Assembly (NCBI RefSeq): GCF_042138895.1
Contig: NZ_JBHIKW010000001.1
Span: 62,001-126,000, forward strand
From: Cedecea selenatireducens
Lineage (GTDB): Bacteria; Pseudomonadota; Gammaproteobacteria; Enterobacterales; Enterobacteriaceae
Direction of reading: 5' to 3'
Length of the DNA: 64,000 nt
This document shows positions 1 to 8,268 of this stretch, in pieces. Under the pieces are notes generated by a model, which saw only the letters and a program-made list of their open reading frames with translations, searched no databases and was not told the origin of the DNA. The position numbers and the translations under genes were made by a program. Numbering within the stretch: position 1 is the first letter of the stretch; each line of letters begins with the position of its first letter.

Positions 1-921
1 CGCGTTGCCGAGCGTCCCCAGCGGAACGCCGTTGCTGACCTGAATTTGGTGCTCGCCGGTATTTAACGTGGCGTTAAGTCCGGCAGAAACAAGAATGAGG
101 TTTTTTAAACCGCTGTGATAATAACCAACAATCAGCGGAAATTGCCCGCTCAGGTTTGCCTGTCGCAATAGCTGATTGACCTGTTTAAGTAAATTACCCA
201 ATTCCGGCAAACGCTGCCCATGATGGGAAAGTTGTTCCTGTAGCAGCCCGTTGAATAACGCTCGTAACAACAGCGCGGCTAATACACCGTTATCTCCGGC
301 GCGGGTAACGTCGAGACAATAAAATGCCAGGTCATTATCTGAAAGTGGTGCAATATCGAGCACCAGGCCTGGCTGATCGACCGATATTAATTGACGATAA
401 TTTATTCGACAACGGGATATAACCTGCTGCACCGGCGGCTGAAGTTCCTGCAACAGCTTTGAGGCCGCCTGAGGATCCCGCGCCAGCGCATCCCAGTCCT
501 GAAACAGGCGCTCCTCCTCTTCGACCCGCGAATTAAACATCGTCGGATAGATACAGGACAACACCGTCTCTTTTAATCGATTAAGATCTTTAATTGGTTT
601 CAGCAAAACGTCCTGCACGCCAAGCCGTAAAGCCTGGGCGATATCGGACATATTTTCTGTCGCGGAAATGACTAAAATGGGCGTCTGGTTACCTTCATTA
701 CGCAGGTGCTCTACCAGCTCAAGGCCGTTCATTCTCGGCATCGCCAGATCGCAAATCAGAAGGTCCGGCACCGCCTGCCCCAGCTTTTCGAGCGCGTCTT
801 TACCATCCCAGGCAAGCAGCGTTCCCGCCCCAAGGGAAGTCAGATAACTGTCCAGCAGGGAGCGGAAAACGGGCTCGTCTTCAACAATGAGGATTTGTTT
901 TCCTTCCAGCGGGTAACTCAT
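1..921 (-). CDS. rssB: Sigma-S turnover adaptor RssB (3' end outside window)
   Basis: Response-regulator adaptor that delivers the stationary-phase sigma factor RpoS to ClpXP. The reading frame begins with ATG at 919-921 and stays open to base 1, giving 307 of the roughly 337 residues of the E. coli protein. The N-terminus reads as a receiver domain (KQILIVEDEP, then phospho-acceptor Asp in LLICDLAMPRMNG and Lys in VLLKP). After the EEEERLFQDWD linker comes the degenerate PP2C-like domain (DVTRAGDNGVLAALLLRALF). The cut falls in that domain near GVPLGTLGNA. It lies 81 bp downstream of rssA on the same strand, as in E. coli. Identity is very secure. Confidence 0.96.
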   Translation of the reverse strand, partial: MSYPLEGKQILIVEDEPVFRSLLDSYLTSLGAGTLLAWDGKDALEKLGQAVPDLLICDLAMPRMNGLELVEHLRNEGNQTPILVISATENMSDIAQALRLGVQDVLLKPIKDLNRLKETVLSCIYPTMFNSRVEEEERLFQDWDALARDPQAASKLLQELQPPVQQVISRCRINYRQLISVDQPGLVLDIAPLSDNDLAFYCLDVTRAGDNGVLAALLLRALFNGLLQEQLSHHGQRLPELGNLLKQVNQLLRQANLSGQFPLIVGYYHSGLKNLILVSAGLNATLNTGEHQIQVSNGVPLGTLGNA

Positions 922-1002
922 GCGTTTTCCTCTGCCTGGCAATAATTCAATAGTGGCACGGTATCGCAACGAGCGCCTGTCAGAAATCGTTTAAGTACAA
1001 AC

Positions 1003-1911
1003 TTAAACATGTGTACGAACCAGAGGTAATAGCTCATCCATTTTTTTCTCAACCGCCAGACTGCCCGCCGCAATAGCTTCTGAGGCGCGGTGAAAGTCAA
1101 GCGTAGAGATTTGCGGGCAAAACGGTTGCAGAAGGATATCAGGAGGATCGCCAGCCATTCGGTTGCGCTTAAGACGATTTTCCAGCACCTGAATAGAGGT
1201 CGTCATGATTTCCATCGCGGTCGGCGTCACGTTAGCCCGGCGATGCGTCATTTTCCCCAGACGCTCGCGCAGGCGGCCGCGCCAGGAAGTAGCCTGCGCC
1301 AACGGCTCATCGGCCGATGGCGTCATGTTCACCGACAGCAAATCTTGCTGCATCAGGTGCGCGTCATGCTGCAAATCTACCGCAATAACGATATCCGCGC
1401 CCAGGGCACGAGTCAGGGAAATCGGCACAGGATTAACTATCGCTCCGTCCACCAGCCAGTAACCATTATGAGCAACCGGCGACAAAAGCCCCGGCATGCT
1501 GCAAGAGGCGCGAATAGCCTGATGTAAATCGCCGTCGGTAAACCACAGCTCTCGCCCGGTGCTGAGGTTGGTCGCCACGGCGCCAAATCTCAGGCCGCAG
1601 CCTTCAATAGCCGTTTCCGGGATGATTTTACGAACGTTGTTGAATACGCGCTCACCGCGAAGCAGGCCCCCGCGGCTCCAGGACAGGTCCATCAGACGCA
1701 GAACGTCCCAGTAGCTAAACGATCGTACCCAGCGTTCCATTACCGGCAACCGCTGGCTGGCATAGGCGGCACCGACCAGCGCGCCGACGGAACACCCTGC
1801 CACGACATCAATCTGGATCCCTGCTTTTTTTAACGCATTGATAACGCCAATGTGCGCCCATCCTTTTGCAGCACCCGACCCTAATGCCAGGCCGATCTTT
1901 ACCTGTCTCAT
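1003..1911 (-). CDS. rssA: Patatin-like phospholipase family protein RssA
   Basis: 302-residue patatin-family protein, a predicted serine acyl hydrolase of unsettled physiological role encoded upstream of rssB. The oxyanion glycine-rich loop (LGSGAAKGWAHIG) is at the N-terminus, the nucleophile elbow GCSVG follows at about residues 40-44, and the DGA motif of the Ser-Asp dyad is in WLVDGAIVNPVP. I start at ATG 1911 and not at the GTG directly before it, because this matches the E. coli N-terminus MRKIKIGLALGSG. Same strand and neighbour as in E. coli, suggesting an rssA-rssB operon. Confidence 0.95.
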   Translation of the reverse strand: MRQVKIGLALGSGAAKGWAHIGVINALKKAGIQIDVVAGCSVGALVGAAYASQRLPVMERWVRSFSYWDVLRLMDLSWSRGGLLRGERVFNNVRKIIPETAIEGCGLRFGAVATNLSTGRELWFTDGDLHQAIRASCSMPGLLSPVAHNGYWLVDGAIVNPVPISLTRALGADIVIAVDLQHDAHLMQQDLLSVNMTPSADEPLAQATSWRGRLRERLGKMTHRRANVTPTAMEIMTTSIQVLENRLKRNRMAGDPPDILLQPFCPQISTLDFHRASEAIAAGSLAVEKKMDELLPLVRTHV

Positions 1912-2026
1912 CACGCCTCGGTCAATCTTCCCCGGTAATCACTCCGTGACGCCAACGCCACTGCTCAGTTAACATAAGCGCTGCCGTAGTGTTATTGACG
2001 CCGTTTATTTTTTTCCTGGAGATGTA

Positions 2027-2482
2027 ATGTTGCAACTTTGTCCCTGTGGCAGCGGTTTGGAGTATAGCTTATGTTGTCAGCCTTACCTAAGCGCCGGCCA
2101 GCATCCGCAACGCCCATCACAGCTTATGCGCTCTCGTTATACCGCTTTTGTGAAACAAGATGCCGACTATCTGGTATCGAGCTGGCATGAAAGCTGCCGC
2201 CGTCCGTCATTAAATTCAGAAATATCCAACGGTTTTGGCGAGACGGAATGGCTCGGCCTGACGATATACGAAGAGGCCGAAGGCAAAGATGCCCACGAAG
2301 GATACGTCAGTTTCGTTGCTCGTTTTCGTGAGAACGGCAAGCAAAGCGCCATCATTGAACGTTCCCGTTTCGTCAGGGAAAGCGGCCAATGGTATTATAT
2401 CGACGGCCTCCGCCCGCAGTTCGGTCGTAATGACCCCTGCCCTTGCGGTTCAGGTAAAAAATATAAAAAATGCTGCGGGTGA
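2027..2482 (+). CDS. ychJ: YchJ family protein with two SEC-C-type cysteine motifs
   Basis: 151-residue UPF0225 protein. Short metal-binding cysteine motifs sit at both ends: CPCGSG with a following CC at the N-terminus, and CPCGSGKKYKKCC at the extreme C-terminus, typical of SEC-C zinc-binding tails. The middle (RSRYTAFVKQDADYL to YIDGLRPQFGRND) is the NTF2-like domain of the family. Function is unknown; SEC-C tails on other proteins such as SecA bind zinc and ribosomes or partners. The start is supported by TGGAGATGTA just upstream. Divergent from rssA and 63 bp upstream of purU, as in E. coli. Confidence 0.93.
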   Translation: MLQLCPCGSGLEYSLCCQPYLSAGQHPQRPSQLMRSRYTAFVKQDADYLVSSWHESCRRPSLNSEISNGFGETEWLGLTIYEEAEGKDAHEGYVSFVARFRENGKQSAIIERSRFVRESGQWYYIDGLRPQFGRNDPCPCGSGKKYKKCCG

Positions 2483-2545
2483 TAGCCTTCACTGCATAAC
2501 AGCATTATTGTTTCGCAAACACCGTTCAACAGGATTTCTCTCTTC

Positions 2546-3388
<843 letters not shown>

Positions 3389-3469
3389 TCACACGGAAAA
3401 TGAATTGGTTAGCTTTAAGGCGCTGCGCGTAAAAAATCGGCAAACGATTCATTTTCTTAAAGTGAGTGC

Positions 3470-3504
3470 TTTACAGCGGCGCTTCATTTGATATGATGCG
3501 CCCC
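3470..3504 (+). promoter_or_regulatory. tyrT stable-RNA promoter
   Basis: TTTACA at 3470-3475 and TATGAT at 3492-3497 are separated by 16 bp, followed by the GC-rich discriminator GCGCCCC at 3498-3504. These are the features of the E. coli tyrT promoter; the GC discriminator is known to make it stringently controlled by ppGpp. The A/T-rich stretch before it (about 3430-3462) is where FIS sites lie in E. coli; I see only the base composition here. Transcription would begin near 3505 and the 5' leader of about 40 nt precedes the first tRNA. Confidence 0.9.
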
Positions 3505-3545
3505 GCTTCCGCAGCGAAGCAGGCCAGTTAAAAGCATTACCCCGT

Positions 3546-3630
<85 letters not shown>

Positions 3631-3829
3631 TTATTCACCACAGCGATGTGGTAATACCGATGAGATGAAGCAATGTTTTCACTTATCGGGAAGGGTGAGA
3701 ACCTTCGACTAAGGTTCGAATCGAGCGAAAGCGAGATAACGCTGCTAACGCAGCGGCCCGAAGGGTGAGGAGTGAAGCGACGAATAATCCTTCCCCCACC
3801 ACCATTTCAATATTCAAAGCACTACCCCT
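3631..3829 (+). repeat. Inter-tRNA spacer containing one tRNA-3'-end repeat unit
   Basis: The spacer between the two tRNA-Tyr genes ends with a copy of the tRNA 3' terminus (ATCCTTCCCCCACCACCA, about 3787-3804), 174 bp after the same sequence in the first tRNA. It is preceded by GGGAAGGGTGAG and AAGGTTCGAATC, variants of the motifs found in the downstream array. This copy carries the CCCACCACCA form of the first tRNA, not the CCCGCCACCA form of the second. It corresponds to the rtT-type repeats known beside E. coli tyrT. I see no supported coding gene here. Confidence 0.8.
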
Positions 3830-3914
<85 letters not shown>

Positions 3915-4369
3915 TCTTCCAGAACAAAATCCAGACCTTCAAATTCGCACTATCTTCCAGATTCCTGTTGGGGAAGGACGAGAAGCTTCGATTAAGGTTC
4001 GACTCACGCCAGTGAGAACGCGCGCCGCGCGATCATCCTTCCCCCGCCACCATCTTCAGAACAAATCCAAAGCCAAAAGCTTACACAATCCTCCAGATTC
4101 CCGTTGGGAAGGACGAGAAGCTTCGATTAAGGTTCGACTCACGCCAGTGAGAACGCGCGCCGCGCGATCATCCTTCCCCCGCCACCATCTTCAGAACAAA
4201 TCCAAAGCCAAAAGCTTACACAATCTTCCAGATTCCCGTCGGGGAAGGACGAAAAGCTTCGATTAAGGTTCGACTCACGCCAGTGAGAACGCGCGCCGCG
4301 CGATCATCCTTCCCCCGCCACCATCTTCCAGAACAAAATCCAGACCTTCAAATTCGCACTATCTTCCAG
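3915..4369 (+). repeat. rtT-like tandem repeats carrying the tRNA-Tyr 3' end
   Basis: Three further copies of the tRNA 3' end (TCCTTCCCCCGCCACCATC) begin at 4036, 4171 and 4307, with spacings of 138, 135 and 136 bp counted from the second tRNA. Between them each unit repeats GGAAGGACGAGAAGCTTCGA, AAGGTTCGACTCACGCCAGTG and AACGCGCGCCGCGCGATCATCC. The tails of the first and last copies (3914-3960 and 4322-4369) appear identical, whereas the inner tails are a shorter variant. In E. coli the equivalent 178-bp repeats yield the processed rtT RNA. The basic open frames crossing the array are repeat by-products like 'tpr'. Confidence 0.88.
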
Positions 4370-4432
4370 TTTGCTTTCAGCCTCGTTCCAAACTGCGTTA
4401 TGCTATTTCCGTCTTTATTGAGAGGGAAAAAC

Positions 4433-4978
4433 ATGCCTGCGATAAAAGCCTTCAACACCTGCATGACGCCGTTCTGGCTTCAGCATCAGGCAGAGCTTTA
4501 TCACTTCCTGCTGGCAAAAACCGCCGATCCGGACAAAGCCGCAGACCTCCTGCAGGAGCTGTTTTTAAAAGCACGGGCAAACGCAGAAACATTTTGTGAG
4601 ATGGATTACCCGCTCTCCTGGCTCTACCGTGCGGCCCGAAATCTGCTGATTGACGAGCATCGTCTGGGAAAAACGTTCGTTGAAATTCCCGCAGAGCTCA
4701 CTCGCGAAGATACCGGAGATGAGCCGGTGTCGTTATTAGCACCATGCCTGCCGGAAACGCTCCAGGCTCTCCCGGCTGATGCGGCATGGCTGATTGAACA
4801 GTGCGATATTTCTCGCCGCCCTCAGCAGGAAATTGCCGATGAACTGAACCTGACGCTTAGCGCGCTTAAATCCAGGCTACTGCGGGCGAGACTCAGCCTG
4901 AAGGAAAAGTTGGTCGAGCTGTGTGGCATTGAAGCGGATGAAACCTCCCCCGTCTGCTGCCATAAAAAAATGCATTAA
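4433..4978 (+). CDS. ECF-type sigma factor (SigZ-like) next to arsDA
   Basis: 181-residue sigma-70 family protein. Residues about 15-80 form region 2 (ADLLQELFLKARAN, then LSWLYRAARNLLIDEHR). Residues about 112-165 form region 4, whose helix-turn-helix is RPQQEIADELNLTLSALKSRLLRARLSLKE. It most resembles SigZ-class ECF factors. I start at ATG 4433 behind GAGAGGG; longer frames run back into the tRNA repeats and are not credible. The protein has seven cysteines, including C164 and a C-terminal pair C175-C176. No anti-sigma gene is adjacent; arsD follows after 74 bp. A link to arsenic control is inferred from position and the thiols only. Confidence 0.82.
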   Translation: MPAIKAFNTCMTPFWLQHQAELYHFLLAKTADPDKAADLLQELFLKARANAETFCEMDYPLSWLYRAARNLLIDEHRLGKTFVEIPAELTREDTGDEPVSLLAPCLPETLQALPADAAWLIEQCDISRRPQQEIADELNLTLSALKSRLLRARLSLKEKLVELCGIEADETSPVCCHKKMH

Positions 4979-5052
4979 TTTTTGCATCCTTTCCTCTCTT
5001 CGTTCGTTTACCTCAGTACCACGCTTTGTGGCTTACTCTTGAGGCAAACAAC

Positions 5053-5415
5053 ATGTCCAGAATTGAAATTTATGAAGCTGCCGGGTGCTGCGCGACCAGC
5101 AGCGTGAACGTGCAGCAAACAGACCTGCAGTGGAGCGCCGACCTCGACTGGGCGAAGCAAAACGGAATTGCTCTCCAGCGTTATAATCTGGCCAAAAATC
5201 CCGCCAGTTTTATCAACAATCCCATCGTGAAAAACATCCTGAATGACGTGGGTTCGAACGCGCTGCCCGTTGTCCTGGTGGATGGCGTCCTGGCGATGTC
5301 AGGCCAGCGTCCCGCGCGAGCGGATCTGGCCCGCTGGGCAGACGTTCCTTTTTCTCAGGACTGGGAGCAGCACGGTGCGGAGCCCGGCTGTTGCACAATT
5401 CCCCGTCTGCCATAA
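5053..5415 (+). CDS. arsD: Arsenic metallochaperone and repressor ArsD (variant cysteine set)
   Basis: 120 residues, as in plasmid R773 ArsD. ArsD hands As(III) and Sb(III) to the ArsA ATPase and acts as a weak operon repressor. The family signature is clear (LPVVLVDGVLAMSGQRP, then RADLARWADVP). The vicinal pair C12-C13 and the C-terminal pair C113-C114 are present. However, the position of the third chaperone thiol, Cys18 in R773, is Val18 here. The gene ends 19 bp before arsA, and TTTCAGGAGCA between them is the arsA ribosome binding site, so the two form one unit. No ArsR-type dyad is visible upstream. Confidence 0.9.
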   Translation: MSRIEIYEAAGCCATSSVNVQQTDLQWSADLDWAKQNGIALQRYNLAKNPASFINNPIVKNILNDVGSNALPVVLVDGVLAMSGQRPARADLARWADVPFSQDWEQHGAEPGCCTIPRLP

Positions 5416-5434
5416 TTTATTTCAGGAGCAAATC

Positions 5435-7204
5435 ATGCCAATGTCTTTCTTAATCGACATACCCCAGTTTATTTTCTTTACCGGCAAAGGCGGCGTGGGC
5501 AAAACTTCGCTGGCCTGCGCTACCGCCGTCCGGCTTGCCGACAGCGGCAAACGCACGCTGCTGGTAAGTACCGATCCGGCTTCAAACGTGGGTCAGGTGT
5601 TCAATCAGCAGATCGGACATCGAATCGTTGCCGTGGCACAAGCGCCGGGCCTTGATGCGATGGAAGTCGACCCGCTCGCGGCCGCACAGGCCTATCGCGA
5701 CAGGGTCCTTAATCCGGTACGAGACCAGATGCCGGCAGAGGTTGTGCGCAGCATAGAAGAGCAGCTTTCAGGCTCCTGCACGACCGAAATTGCCGCTTTT
5801 GACGAGTTCACCGCGCTATTGACCAGCGAAATATTGCGCGAGAAATACCAGCACATTGTTTTCGACACGGCGCCAACCGGGCACACAATCCGCATGCTCG
5901 AACTGCCGGGCGCATGGAGCGGTTATCTGGAGGCCAACCCGGACGCGGCGGCAAACCTTGGCCCGCTGGTGGGCCTTGAAAAACAGCAGCATCAGTATGC
6001 AGATGCTGTCACCGCCCTGGCGGATGAAAATTTGACTCGTCTGGTGTTAGTCGCCCGCGCACAGACCTCAACGTTAAAAGAAGTTTCACATACCCACGAC
6101 GAGCTTTATCACCTGGGCTTAAAGCACCAGCATCTCGCCATCAACGGCGTTCTCACGCCTCGATCATCTGAGCACGACCCGCTGGCGCAAAGCATTCTGG
6201 CGCGAGAAGAAAAAGCCCTGAGCGAAATGCCTGCAAACCTGATGTCTCTGCCACAAACTAAGCTGCCGCTGAAGTCGTTTAACCTGGTTGGGGTGGGTGC
6301 GCTAAGGGCATTACTGAATCCAGAGGAAGAGAAGATCGCCGGTTTTAACGCGGCGGTTCTCCCGAACGATCTCGCCCTGCCTCCGCTGTCTACTTTAGTA
6401 GACGAATTAAGCCTCGCCGGGAAAGGCCTGGTAATGACGATGGGTAAAGGTGGCGTAGGAAAAACCACTCTTGCCGCCGCGCTTGCCGTCTCGCTGGCAA
6501 GCCGGGGGCACAGCGTACATCTGACGACCTCCGATCCGGCCGCGCATCTTTCTTATACCCTTGCGGATGCGATGCCCGGCCTCACGGTCAGCAGAATCGA
6601 TCCTAAAGCAGAAACCGAGCGTTATCGCCGCTTTGTGATGGACAACCAGGGCAAAGATCTCGATGAAGCAGGACGCGCCGTGTTAGAAGAGGACCTTCGC
6701 TCCCCGTGTACCGAGGAAATTGCGGTATTCCAGGCTTTCTCTCGCGTCATTAAAGAGGCGAACGATCGGTTCGTTATTATGGATACCGCTCCGACCGGGC
6801 ACACGCTTTTGCTGCTGGACGCCTCAGGTAACTATCACAAAGAGATGGTTCGCCAGATGGGCAGCACCGAAGAGCGATATCTCACCCCGATGATGCAACT
6901 GCGAGATCCTGAGCAAACGAAGGTGATTATAGTCACGCTGGCGGAAACCACGCCGATGCTGGAGGCCGCTAACCTGCAGGACGATCTGCGGCGAGCGGAG
7001 ATTGAACCCTGGGCATGGGTGATTAATAACAGTATTGCCGCCGCGCAGCCTACTTCGCCGCTGCTCGAGGCCCGGGCCGAAAGGGAAAGGCCGATTATTC
7101 AGGAAATCCAAAACGTTCATGCGAGGCGCATCGCCCTTACGCCGCTTCAGCATGAGGAGCCTGTCGGCATTGAACGGCTGAAGAAGCTAACCGGCCAGAA
7201 CTAA
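5435..7204 (+). CDS. arsA: Arsenite-transporting ATPase ArsA
   Basis: 589-residue pump ATPase that couples ATP hydrolysis to As(III)/Sb(III) export through ArsB. There are two homologous halves, each with a deviant Walker A (GKGGVGKT at residues about 17-24, repeated near residue 334) and the DTAPTGHT signature. Metalloid cysteines C115 (SGSCTTEIA) and the one in RSPCTEEIA correspond to R773 C113 and C422. The R773 C172 position aligns with N174 (AAANLGPL), so one thiol is missing. The start at 5435 follows AGGAGCAAATC; the longer open frame overlaps arsD and is rejected. A strong terminator follows. Confidence 0.95.
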   Translation: MPMSFLIDIPQFIFFTGKGGVGKTSLACATAVRLADSGKRTLLVSTDPASNVGQVFNQQIGHRIVAVAQAPGLDAMEVDPLAAAQAYRDRVLNPVRDQMPAEVVRSIEEQLSGSCTTEIAAFDEFTALLTSEILREKYQHIVFDTAPTGHTIRMLELPGAWSGYLEANPDAAANLGPLVGLEKQQHQYADAVTALADENLTRLVLVARAQTSTLKEVSHTHDELYHLGLKHQHLAINGVLTPRSSEHDPLAQSILAREEKALSEMPANLMSLPQTKLPLKSFNLVGVGALRALLNPEEEKIAGFNAAVLPNDLALPPLSTLVDELSLAGKGLVMTMGKGGVGKTTLAAALAVSLASRGHSVHLTTSDPAAHLSYTLADAMPGLTVSRIDPKAETERYRRFVMDNQGKDLDEAGRAVLEEDLRSPCTEEIAVFQAFSRVIKEANDRFVIMDTAPTGHTLLLLDASGNYHKEMVRQMGSTEERYLTPMMQLRDPEQTKVIIVTLAETTPMLEAANLQDDLRRAEIEPWAWVINNSIAAAQPTSPLLEARAERERPIIQEIQNVHARRIALTPLQHEEPVGIERLKKLTGQN

Positions 7205-7219
7205 CCTGATAAGGAAGAA

Positions 7220-7250
7220 CGGACTCAGGCAGCCTGAGTCCGTATTTTTT
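7220..7250. terminator. Rho-independent terminator between arsA and crcB
   Basis: Perfect 10-bp stem CGGACTCAGG / CCTGAGTCCG with a CAG loop (7220-7242), followed by TATTTTTT. It terminates arsDA on the plus strand. The T tract overlaps the crcB stop codon, so the hairpin could also serve crcB from the other strand, though the A tract on that side is weaker. Confidence 0.9.
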
Positions 7251-7626
7251 ACATCACGGCATTTATCACAAAAAAGCCCACCGCCGTCATCAGAAGCGAG
7301 CCAAACACGTGGGCAAAGACGGACGCCATCGCCCAGACATAATTTCCGCCCTGCAGCAGCGAAAATAGCTCAACGGAAAAGGTTGAGAAGGTGCTCATTC
7401 CGCCGCACAGGCCGGTGGTTATCAGCAGCTTCCAGGTGGGATCAAGCTGCGGCTGGCGCAGAAAGAAAGCCAGCGCGCCGCCAATGATCAACCCGGCCAG
7501 CAGGTTGACCGTCAGCGTGCCGAGAGGCAACTGAGGAAAAAGGCCGTTAAGACGTAACGCAAGCAGCCAGCGAATAACGCACCCCGCCGAGCCACCAACA
7601 ATAACTGCAAAAAGTGGTTTAACCAT
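7249..7626 (-). CDS. crcB: Fluoride exporter CrcB/Fluc
   Basis: 125-residue, four-segment membrane protein of the Fluc family, which forms dual-topology dimeric fluoride channels in the inner membrane. Family features are the N-terminal GGSAGCVIRW, the pore Asn in GTLTVNLLAG and the Na+-site and phenylalanine-box segment GLCGGMSTFSTFS. ATG 7626 is preceded by TTGAGGAAAAT. A fluoride riboswitch and its own promoter sit directly upstream. Its place between arsA and arsC, in a locus otherwise concerned with arsenic, is unusual. Confidence 0.95.
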   Translation of the reverse strand: MVKPLFAVIVGGSAGCVIRWLLALRLNGLFPQLPLGTLTVNLLAGLIIGGALAFFLRQPQLDPTWKLLITTGLCGGMSTFSTFSVELFSLLQGGNYVWAMASVFAHVFGSLLMTAVGFFVINAVM

Positions 7627-7724
7627 ATTTTCCTCAAAACTATCTTATCGATACGGTCAGGGAAGCATGCAGAGCCGGGGGGGTAAACGTTGACCAGCCT
7701 GACATGCCTCTTGGATTAAAAGAG

Positions 7725-7787
7725 TCATACCAGGCGTCATCAGCCTCCGAACGAGGCGGTTGGGGAAGGTGGAACGCCATCACCTTG
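7725..7787 (-). ncRNA. Fluoride riboswitch (crcB motif) aptamer
   Basis: Read on the minus strand from about 7786, the leader contains GGTGATGGCGTTCCACC, then AACCGCCTCG, then GGAGGCTGATGACGCC. All three helices of the crcB motif can be formed: P1 GGTG/CACC, P2 GCCTC/GAGGC with loop GTTCG, and the pseudoknot GGCGT/ACGCC. The conserved GATG and CTGATGACGCC segments match the consensus. About 100 nt separate it from the crcB start. No poly-U terminator follows, while TCAGG near 7705 can pair with CCTGA near 7655 just before the ribosome binding site, so translational control is my inference. Confidence 0.94.
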
Positions 7788-7794
7788 CGAAGGC

Positions 7795-7822
7795 ATTCTA
7801 CCCTTTCCTTTTTCGGTTTCAA
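7795..7822 (-). promoter_or_regulatory. Promoter of the crcB riboswitch transcript
   Basis: On the minus strand TTGAAA (7817-7822) and TAGAAT (7795-7800) are 16 bp apart. The expected transcription start, near 7788, falls just before the first base of the fluoride aptamer, which supports the call. It overlaps the end of the arsC region only slightly, so crcB can be expressed without arsRBC. Confidence 0.7.
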
Positions 7823-7829
7823 GCGGGTT

Positions 7830-8258
7830 TTATGGTTTCAGCCGCTGGCCGCGCACATCCACTACCTGCTCGCCGTCCTCTTTGCTGAACGCGCCCTGCT
7901 GCACTTCAGGCAGAATATCCAGCACGCGTTCCGAAGGGCGGCAAAGTCTCGTCCCCCGCTCAGTCACCACAATCGGCCGGTTAATTAACAGCGGGTACTG
8001 CACCATAAAGTCGATCAGCTGCTCGTCGCTGAATTTCTCTTCCTCAAGCCCTAACTTCTCATATGGCTCAACATTTTTACGCAGCAGATCGCGGGCGCTA
8101 ATCGCCATGTCGGCAAGCAGCCCGGCAAGTTCCTCGCGGGACGGAGGCGTTTCCAGGTAATAGATAATCGTGGGCTCCGTGCCGCTGTTGCGGATCATGG
8201 CCAGCGTGTTACGGGAAGTGCCGCAGTCAGGATTGTGGTAAAGGGTAATTTTGCTCAT
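7830..8258 (-). CDS. arsC: Arsenate reductase ArsC (glutaredoxin-dependent)
   Basis: 142 residues, one more than the R773/E. coli enzyme. It reduces As(V) to As(III) using glutaredoxin and glutathione. The catalytic Cys12 is in YHNPDCGTSRN, and the arginine triad positions of the R773 family are present in ALLRKNVEPY-like (DLLRKNVEPYEKLGL), NRPIVVTERGTRLCRPSE. Start at ATG 8258, which matches the E. coli MSNITIYHNP start; an upstream extension of 13 codons is rejected. It lies 10 bp after arsB and is the third gene of arsRBC. Confidence 0.97.
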   Translation of the reverse strand: MSKITLYHNPDCGTSRNTLAMIRNSGTEPTIIYYLETPPSREELAGLLADMAISARDLLRKNVEPYEKLGLEEEKFSDEQLIDFMVQYPLLINRPIVVTERGTRLCRPSERVLDILPEVQQGAFSKEDGEQVVDVRGQRLKP

Positions 8259-8268
8259 AGTCGTTGGC

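Noticed and set aside
4370..4432. Possible ECF-type autoregulated promoter before the sigma gene
   Set aside because: TATGCT at about 4399 is present, but no -35 of either housekeeping or ECF type lies at a good distance.
7640..7822. 60-residue minus-strand open frame upstream of crcB
   Set aside because: It covers the promoter and the fluoride aptamer, whose base pairing explains the conservation better than coding.
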